A stretch of DNA of 39,130 nucleotides, taken from assembly GCF_019042275.1 (NCBI RefSeq), contig NZ_JAHQCW010000051.1:1-39130 (forward strand). Direction: 5' to 3'. The number at the start of each line of letters is the position of its first letter. The first letter of the stretch is position 1. A model generated the notes under the pieces. That model searched no databases. It worked only from the letters and a program-made list of their open reading frames with translations, and was not told the origin of the DNA. The stretch comes from Diplocloster agilis. Lineage in GTDB: Bacteria; Bacillota; Clostridia; Lachnospirales; Lachnospiraceae. The position numbers were made by a program, and so were the translations under genes. This document shows positions 33,664 through 39,130 of the stretch, in pieces.

Positions 33664-33940
33664 GGAGAGGACTGGGGCCGGGAGCGGCTTGGGGGCGGGG
33701 GACATGGGGCGGGAGCCAAATCGCTTGAGGCCAGACCTTAGAACAGGTTACGCAGACGACGGGAGAACCTCGCAGGGCCCGGAACACTGTCCGAGCCGTT
33801 TTGTGGCGAGTTTGTTCCGGGCCCTGCTAATAAGAGGTTCTCCCGCCATCGGAGTTACCTGTTCTTAGGTCTGGCCGATGCGATTTGGCTCCCGCCCCAT
33901 GTCCCCCGCCCCCAAGCCGCTCCCGGCCCCAGTCCTCTCC
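33664..33940. repeat. Giant hairpin element E2 (277 bp)
   Basis: Outer arms 33664-33723 and 33881-33940 are perfect 60-bp reverse complements. The inner stem and apex (CAGGGCCCGGAACA to TGTTCCGGGCCCTG, loop with GAGCCGTTTT and TGGCGAG) match E1. Relative to E1, stem positions change in pairs: GGATCT/AGATCC becomes GACCT/AGGTC, and CGGGT/ACCCG becomes CAGGT/ACCTG. Outer arms share no sequence with E1. Flanks AAAAGTA (33657-33663) and GGCCCTTC (33941-33948) match E1. Confidence 0.88.
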
Positions 33941-33989
33941 GGCCCTTCCTCATCCGGAAAAAGAATTTTTGTATTTTTGAAAAACTGTA

Positions 33990-34042
33990 TTGACATTGGA
34001 TGGGTGAGAATATATAATGATTGATATAGAGTACACGTGTAC
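33990..34042 (+). promoter_or_regulatory. Promoter and palindromic operator of the arabinoside operon
   Basis: TTGACA (33990-33995) and TATAAT (34013-34018) with a 17-bp spacer form a perfect consensus promoter. A 12-bp perfect palindrome GTACACGTGTAC lies at 34031-34042, just after the expected start site, as for a LacI- or AraR-type repressor. No regulator gene for it is in the window. Confidence 0.85.
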
Positions 34043-34159
34043 GCAAATAAAATTCACGAAGGAATTGGAGAAGAGTAACGGTAACTGTGGGCAAAATCCA
34101 TGAAAAATGGAAAGAAATCTGTCTGATTATACAAGACGGGAAGAAAATGGAGGAAAATT

Positions 34160-35506
34160 ATGAGAATGAAAAAATGGTGGAGTTTACTGATCGCGGCAGT
34201 GCTGGTGGGAAGTTCCTTGGCCGGCTGTGGCAGCAAGCAGGAAGAGGCGCCGGCGGATGCCAACGCGCCGGCACAGAGCGAAAGTCCCGCGCAGGAACCG
34301 GCGGGTACGGATGCGCCGGAGGCCGGGGGGGAGACCGGGGAAGCGGTTACTTTGAACTTCTGGAACGTGTTTACCGGGTCTGACGGAGATATCCTTCGGG
34401 AGATCGTGGATAAATACAATGAGACGAATACGGATAATATTACGATTAATATGGACATTATGCCGAATGATACCCTTCAGCAGAAGCTGCCCGCTTCGAT
34501 CGCAACCAATACCGCGCCGGATTTTGTGTTGTTTGGTGTGGAGAATATCGCTCCCTATGTGAGCAATGATTCTTTGGAAGATATCAGTGATTTTTGGGAT
34601 ACGGCGGGAGTTGATAAGTCCAATTTCCTGGAAAATGTGGTAGACTTGTCTTATGTGGACGGCAAGCTTTACGGAACGCCGATGCAGTACAATGTACAGT
34701 ATTTGTACTGGAATAAAGATCTGTTCCAGGCGGCGGGCCTGGATCCCGATACGCCTCCGGCCACGATGGAGGAACTGGCTGATTTTGCAGTGAAGCTTAC
34801 GGATTCTTCGAAGAAACAGTATGGCCTGGCGCTGCCCACCAGCGTGACTTATATGCAGTTTTTGTGGGCCAACGGGGGAGACGCGGACGATACGGAAACG
34901 AATACGAACCTGTTGAATTCGGAAGAAAACTTAAAAACTTTGGAGTGGCTTCAGGATCTGGCTGTGAATAAAAAAGTGACTCCGGAAAATATCACCGGGC
35001 CGGATGCGGATACGATGCTTCAGGCAGGACAGGTGGCGATGTACATGAGCGGCCCGTGGCAGATCAATGGCCTGAATGAGGCCGGAATCAAATTTGGTAT
35101 CGCTCCTTGTGTCGCAGGCAGCGCGGGTTCCTTCTCACCGGCAGGCGGATGCAGCTTCGTGATTCCCAAGGGAACAGATGAGACGAAGAAAGCGGCGGCT
35201 TACAAATTTATGAAATACTGGCTGACCGATGAAGTGCTCAAAGAGTGGTCCCAGAGAAATGGTTTCCCGGTATGGTCCAAGACGCTGATGGAAGATCCGG
35301 AGATCCAGAATGACGAAGTGTTGAGCTCCATTTCCAAAGCTACGGAGATCGGCCGTTCTTATAACCTGGGATATTCCCTGGCAAGCCAGATCGATAACGA
35401 CGTTATGATCCCGTTGTTTGAAAAAGTAATTACCGGCGCCAGCAAGCCGAAGGATGCGCTGGATGAAGCATCCAAAGCAATGGATGCCGTGTTAGGCAGC
35501 AACTAA
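34160..35506 (+). CDS. ABC sugar-binding lipoprotein (CUT1 family)
   Basis: A 448-residue exported lipoprotein: signal peptide with lipobox SLAGC (lipidated C23), an Ala/Glu/Pro-rich linker to about 60, then a family-1 solute-binding fold (VTLNFWNVFTG..., DFVLFGVENIAPY, GQVAMYMSGPWQ, KFMKYWLTDE). CUT1 proteins bind oligosaccharides; linkage to a GH51 arabinofuranosidase points to arabino-oligosaccharides. GGAGG precedes the start. First gene of a four-gene operon. Confidence 0.92.
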   Translation: MRMKKWWSLLIAAVLVGSSLAGCGSKQEEAPADANAPAQSESPAQEPAGTDAPEAGGETGEAVTLNFWNVFTGSDGDILREIVDKYNETNTDNITINMDIMPNDTLQQKLPASIATNTAPDFVLFGVENIAPYVSNDSLEDISDFWDTAGVDKSNFLENVVDLSYVDGKLYGTPMQYNVQYLYWNKDLFQAAGLDPDTPPATMEELADFAVKLTDSSKKQYGLALPTSVTYMQFLWANGGDADDTETNTNLLNSEENLKTLEWLQDLAVNKKVTPENITGPDADTMLQAGQVAMYMSGPWQINGLNEAGIKFGIAPCVAGSAGSFSPAGGCSFVIPKGTDETKKAAAYKFMKYWLTDEVLKEWSQRNGFPVWSKTLMEDPEIQNDEVLSSISKATEIGRSYNLGYSLASQIDNDVMIPLFEKVITGASKPKDALDEASKAMDAVLGSN

Positions 35507-35558
35507 GAAAAGCGGCTCCCGGCTGATAAGGCCGGGGGCCGAAAAAAAGGAGCAGATT

Positions 35559-36461
35559 ATGAGCAAAAAGAAAAAATTCCGGCCCCATCAGCAAAGACAG
35601 GCGTATCTGTTTATTCTACCATCGATGATTATCCTGTCGGTCTTTGTGTTCATACCTCTGGGAGCTTCCCTTGTGATCAGCCTGCTGAACATGAATATTT
35701 TTATGAAGGATATTTCTTTTGCGGGGATCCATAATTTTGTCAAATTATTTTCGGATCACAGAGTGGCAAATGCGACGTTCAACAGTTTTTATTTTACCCT
35801 TTTTGAAGTTCCGCTCCAGGTGGGCCTGGCGCTTCTGCTGACCATGTATGTGGCGAAAAACAATAAATACACGAAATTACTGAGATCGACCTACTATCTG
35901 CCATTTGTCTGCTCCATGACGGCCATGGGTATCGTCTGGTCCATGATGCTGGACCCGAATATGGGCCTGGTTCCCTATTGGCTCAGCAAAATTGGGATAG
36001 ATTCGATTTCCTTTTTAAAGGACCCGAATCTGGCTATGCCCACGGTCATTGCCGTGACGGCCTGGAAGGGATTTGGCTATACCCTGACGCTTCTGACGGC
36101 TGCGGTCCTGAATATTTCGTCCTCCCTGTATGAGGCGGCCGATATGGACGGCGCGGGCCAGTGGAAAAAATTTATACATATCACTATCCCCGGAATCTTT
36201 CCGACGATCAGCTTCTGTATCGTGACGACCACGATCAGTTCCCTGCAGGTCTTTGACCAGACCTACGTCATGACCCAGGGCGGGCCGCTTAACCGTACGG
36301 AAACGGTGGTTCAGTATATCTATGACAGAGGGTTCCAGACCGCGCCTTATGATCTGGGTTATGCCTCGGCGATCTCCGTCTATCTGTTTGTCATCATCGC
36401 CATTGTTACTTTTGTGTTGAAGCGTTTTGTGCTAAACAAGGGGGAGGAAGCCAATGACTAA
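35559..36461 (+). CDS. Sugar ABC transporter permease (MalF/AraP type)
   Basis: A 300-residue CUT1 membrane permease with six predicted helices and the cytoplasmic EAA loop EAADMDGAGQWKKFIHITIP (near 189-208), which docks to the ATPase. Start follows AAAGGAG. Its stop overlaps the next gene by 8 bp. Partner of the MalG-type permease. Confidence 0.92.
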   Translation: MSKKKKFRPHQQRQAYLFILPSMIILSVFVFIPLGASLVISLLNMNIFMKDISFAGIHNFVKLFSDHRVANATFNSFYFTLFEVPLQVGLALLLTMYVAKNNKYTKLLRSTYYLPFVCSMTAMGIVWSMMLDPNMGLVPYWLSKIGIDSISFLKDPNLAMPTVIAVTAWKGFGYTLTLLTAAVLNISSSLYEAADMDGAGQWKKFIHITIPGIFPTISFCIVTTTISSLQVFDQTYVMTQGGPLNRTETVVQYIYDRGFQTAPYDLGYASAISVYLFVIIAIVTFVLKRFVLNKGEEAND

Positions 36462-37281
36462 AAAAGTGAAACCGGTCAAAATCGTAGGCTTTGTCCTGAC
36501 CTTCCTGATCGCCCTCAGCGTATTGGTCCCGATCATCTGGCTGTTTGTCTCGTCTTTTAAGACCGATGTGGGAGTTATCCAGTATCCGCCGAAATTTTTC
36601 CCGACGGAGTGGACGCTGAAACAATATCAGCACGTCACGAAAAGCATTCCAATCTTTAAGATGGCGAAAAATACCTTTATTTTTGCCGGAGCCGTAACGG
36701 TGATCAGCGTATTTTTTGATTCCATGGCGGGCTATGCCTTCGCGCGAATGAATTTCAAAGGATCTAAACTGATCTTTTCCATTATTCTGCTGACGATGAT
36801 GGTACCCTTCCAGATTATCATGACGCCGTTATACATTGAGGTATACAAATTCAACTTGCTGGATACCTATGCCGGATTGATCCTGCCAAGGGCCACCAGC
36901 GCCTTCGGTATCTATATGATGCGTTCCTTCTTCGCCGGACTTCCGAAATCAATCGAAGAGTCCGGGCGGATGGATGGAATGGGAGAGTTCCGGATCTACT
37001 GGTCTTTGATGCTCCCATTATGTAAACCGGCCATTGCCAGCCTTGGAATCTTTCATTTTATGAATAACTGGAACGACCTTTTATATCCTCTGATGCTGAC
37101 CAGTTCCGCCGACAAGCGGACGCTGTCCGCAGGTCTGGCTGTTCTGGTGGGAAATAAAGTCATTAAATACGGACCGACTCTGGCGGCGACCATGATCTCG
37201 CTGGCACCATTGCTAATACTATACATATTCTGTCAGAAATATTTCGTGGAAGGCATCGCGACCGCTGGCATGAAGGAATAA
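36454..37281 (+). CDS. Sugar ABC transporter permease (MalG/AraQ type)
   Basis: A 275-residue CUT1 permease with six predicted helices and an EAA-like loop (SIEESGRMDGMGEFRIYW). Start overlaps the upstream permease gene and uses GGAGG inside it. No ATPase gene follows, so the system probably uses a shared MsmX/UgpC-type ATPase encoded elsewhere, as is common in Firmicutes. Confidence 0.92.
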   Translation: MTKKVKPVKIVGFVLTFLIALSVLVPIIWLFVSSFKTDVGVIQYPPKFFPTEWTLKQYQHVTKSIPIFKMAKNTFIFAGAVTVISVFFDSMAGYAFARMNFKGSKLIFSIILLTMMVPFQIIMTPLYIEVYKFNLLDTYAGLILPRATSAFGIYMMRSFFAGLPKSIEESGRMDGMGEFRIYWSLMLPLCKPAIASLGIFHFMNNWNDLLYPLMLTSSADKRTLSAGLAVLVGNKVIKYGPTLAATMISLAPLLILYIFCQKYFVEGIATAGMKE

Positions 37282-37296
37282 AGGAGCAGAAAAACG

Positions 37297-38817
37297 ATGA
37301 AGAAAGCATCTATGATCATCAACAGAAATTTTACAAAAGGTCAGATCGACCCGCGGATATACAGCTCATTTGTGGAGCACATGGGACGCGTGGTCTATTC
37401 GGGAATCTACGAACCCGGCCACCCGGCCGCGGACGAAGATGGATTTCGGGCTGACGTATTAGATAAAGTAAAAGAGATGGGAGTGACCGGAGTACGCTAT
37501 CCCGGAGGTAATTTTGTCTCCTGCTACGACTGGCGGGACGGGGTGGGCCCCGCGGAAAAACGGCCCAGGCGTCTGGAGATCGCCTGGCGGTCCATCGAAA
37601 CCAATCAATTCGGCATCAATGAGTTTATGAAGTGGGCTAAGAAAGCCGGAGTAGAGCCGGTCTTCGCGGTAAATCTGGGAACCAGGGGGATCGAAAACGC
37701 GGTCTCCATGGTCGAATACTGCAACATACCCGGCGGTACCTTATACAGCGATCTCAGAAAAGAGCACGGAGTGGAGAAGCCCTACGGGATCAAAACCTGG
37801 TGTCTGGGCAATGAGATGGACGGAGACTGGCAGGTGGGCCATAAAACAGCCCAAGAATACGGACGTATCGCCCAGGAGACAGCCAAAGCCATGAAACTGG
37901 TAGATACCGATATCCAGCTGGTATCCTGCGGCAGTTCCAAATCGTCCATGTCCACCTATCCCGAGTGGGAGGCACAGACCCTGGAATACACCTATCCCTA
38001 TGTAGACTACATATCCCTGCACCAATACTACGACGGCCAGGATCGGGGCACGCCTTATTTCCTGGCCCAGGCGCTGGATATGGAAAATTATATCCGCACG
38101 GTAATCGGCACCTGCGATTACGTAAAAGCCAAAAAGCGGTCCGACAAAGAACTCTTCATCAGCTTTGACGAATGGGGAGTCTGGTCTATGGCAGACAAAG
38201 AGGTGGCCGCCCAGGTTGACGAAAAGCCCTGGCAGATCGCGCCTAAGATCAGCGAACAGATCTACAGCCTGGAGGACAGCCTGCTTTTCGCCAGTATGAT
38301 GATGAACTTCCTCAAATACTCCGACCGCATCAAGATCGCGTGCCAGTCCCTGCTGACCAACATCAGCGCCGCGATCATGACCAAACAGGGCGGCGAAGTA
38401 TGGGTACAGCCCATCTTCTACCCGTTTTCCTACATGTCCCGCTACGGAAGAGGCCAAACTCTTCAATCCGTCCTGGACTGTCCTACCTACGACGCAGAAG
38501 AGTTCAAACAGGTACCCTACCTGGACAGTGTAGCGGTATACAATCAGGACCGGAGTGAGATCTCCGTCTTCCTGGTAAACAGAAGTGAAGATGAGACCAT
38601 ACCTTTCTGCATCCGGTTGGAAGACTTCGGGGCAGGAACACCGGTCCAGCACATAGAACTGACCTCCGAGGACAAAAAAGCCACAAACCAATACCGGCAC
38701 GACACCGTAGTTCCCCGTGAACTCCAGGACCTCATAGCAGACCCTGTGAACCATACGGTAACCTGTGAATTAAAACCTCTCTCCTGGAACATGATACGCA
38801 TCGCAGTTGAGGAGTAG
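37297..38817 (+). CDS. abfA: GH51 alpha-L-arabinofuranosidase, intracellular
   Basis: A 506-residue glycoside hydrolase of family 51 that removes terminal alpha-L-arabinofuranosyl units. It has an N-terminal TIM barrel with acid/base E173 in CLGNEMDG and nucleophile E292 in SFDEWGVW, and a C-terminal beta-sandwich from about 390. No signal peptide is present, so it acts in the cytoplasm on imported arabino-oligosaccharides. It begins 15 bp after the permease stop codon, behind AAAGGAG. A long antisense ORF over it is a shadow of its codon bias. Confidence 0.95.
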   Translation: MKKASMIINRNFTKGQIDPRIYSSFVEHMGRVVYSGIYEPGHPAADEDGFRADVLDKVKEMGVTGVRYPGGNFVSCYDWRDGVGPAEKRPRRLEIAWRSIETNQFGINEFMKWAKKAGVEPVFAVNLGTRGIENAVSMVEYCNIPGGTLYSDLRKEHGVEKPYGIKTWCLGNEMDGDWQVGHKTAQEYGRIAQETAKAMKLVDTDIQLVSCGSSKSSMSTYPEWEAQTLEYTYPYVDYISLHQYYDGQDRGTPYFLAQALDMENYIRTVIGTCDYVKAKKRSDKELFISFDEWGVWSMADKEVAAQVDEKPWQIAPKISEQIYSLEDSLLFASMMMNFLKYSDRIKIACQSLLTNISAAIMTKQGGEVWVQPIFYPFSYMSRYGRGQTLQSVLDCPTYDAEEFKQVPYLDSVAVYNQDRSEISVFLVNRSEDETIPFCIRLEDFGAGTPVQHIELTSEDKKATNQYRHDTVVPRELQDLIADPVNHTVTCELKPLSWNMIRIAVEE

Positions 38818-39081
38818 GTAGATTAGACGCAACGGGAACTGATCGCTTGTGGCTGGGTTCTAGGATGGGAGGCTCCGAAGCGGACGAAACCTCGCGGAAG
38901 CCGGGACGGTTCCTCAGGGGTGGGTATGTCCGCCGCTTCCGGCTGGTATCCGTGGGCGGTATCCGGGGATGCTCCCGGCCGCCGGGGTCTTTGGTGTCTC
39001 CCTGGGAGCGCGGAGGGCTTGCGCTGGCATACGCTAAGTGGAATCGAAAAGCCGGGTTCAGGAACCGAGCCTATTCACCAG
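38818..39081. other. Non-coding region; left arm of the hairpin split by the window ends
   Basis: No gene is seen after the arabinofuranosidase stop codon and no T-rich terminator is evident. Bases 39040-39063 are the reverse complement of 63-86 with one mismatch. Imperfect complementarity to about 87-210 continues leftward to about 38915. GC-rich throughout. Confidence 0.6.
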
Positions 39082-39130
39082 GAACACGTGATGTGTTCCC
39101 GGTTCAGAGGCTCTTGCCCGTCGGACGTGA
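39082..39130. repeat. 49-bp direct terminal overlap, right copy
   Basis: Identical to 1-49. It sits exactly at the apex of the hairpin that the two window ends would form if joined. Confidence 0.9.

Noticed and set aside
37741-38754. 337-codon minus-strand ORF opposite the arabinofuranosidase gene
   Set aside because: It is a codon-bias shadow of a fully supported GH51 gene, with no ribosome-binding site and no recognisable domain.
1-39130. Plasmid or phage genome suggested by overlapping ends
   Set aside because: No replication, partition, mobilisation, integrase, capsid or packaging gene is present; gene content is chromosomal-type metabolism. Circularity is kept only as a question to test.
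38818-39130. Group II intron, RNase P RNA or tmRNA at the window ends
   Set aside because: The folded ends looked RNA-like, but no domain V, RNase P core or tmRNA signature could be found on either strand.

Overview
The window reads as chromosomal DNA of a gut-type, low-to-mid GC Firmicute, most likely a Lachnospiraceae / Clostridium cluster XIVa relative. Reasons: strong GGAGG ribosome-binding sites, consensus sigma-A promoters (TTGACA-N17-TATTAT, TTGACA-N17-TATAAT), several complete sugar-catabolic operons with their own regulators, a PD-(D/E)XK 'Rpn-type' protein, GLUG/LysM surface-protein architecture, and a CUT1 sugar importer without its own ATPase. There are no rRNA or tRNA genes, no CRISPR array, and no replication or conjugation genes.

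Layout. (1) 1-425 and 38818-39130 are non-coding. The two window ends share a 49-base direct overlap, and their flanking arms are complementary to each other. (2) 426-700 is a giant hairpin element. (3) 773-7987 is a catabolic operon under a perfect promoter overlapped by a perfect palindromic operator: polyol dehydrogenase, deoxyribose-phosphate aldolase, second polyol dehydrogenase, rhamnulokinase-like kinase, PHP-domain protein, SorC-family regulator, terminator. (4) 8182-10242 encodes a membrane-anchored beta-helix/LysM protein. (5) 10253-12511 (minus) holds an AEC transporter, a GntR/FCD regulator and a cupin. (6) 12833-19981 is a dehydrogenase + ribose-type ABC importer + beta-hydroxyacid dehydrogenase operon. 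(7) 20326-21336 is an Rpn-like protein. (8) 21465-22142 (minus) is a second GntR/FCD regulator. (9) 22368-27090 is an operon of KduD-like SDR, KDPG aldolase, creatininase-family hydrolase, DgoK-like kinase and D-2-hydroxyacid dehydrogenase; an aldo/keto reductase follows. (10) 28212-33150 holds a phosphohexomutase (minus), a short UvrA-like ATPase and a terpenoid-cyclase-fold protein (minus). (11) 33230-33940 has two more giant hairpins. (12) 33990-38817 is an arabinoside operon: CUT1 binding protein, two permeases, GH51 arabinofuranosidase.

How it works together. Regions 5, 6, 8 and 9 look like one regulon. The cupin, the ABC operon and the KDPG-aldolase operon share the same promoter geometry: a -35 box, 17 bases with an extended TGn -10 box, 7 bases, then a helically phased 11-bp array of TGGTATACCA-type units. 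This matches GntR/FCD control. The enzyme set suggests uptake of a sugar-like ring compound, oxidation by the zinc dehydrogenase, possible hydrolytic ring opening by the creatininase-family enzyme (relatives include the inositol-pathway hydrolase IolN), then KDG-type phosphorylation and aldol cleavage to pyruvate plus glyceraldehyde 3-phosphate. The substrate is an inference and several steps are missing from the window.

The most unusual non-coding signal is the family of 238-277 bp hairpin elements at 426-700, 33230-33467 and 33664-33940. All have short conserved flanks. Two share a conserved apex with compensatory base changes. Their 53-71 bp outer arms are unrelated between copies yet perfectly or almost perfectly self-complementary within each copy.
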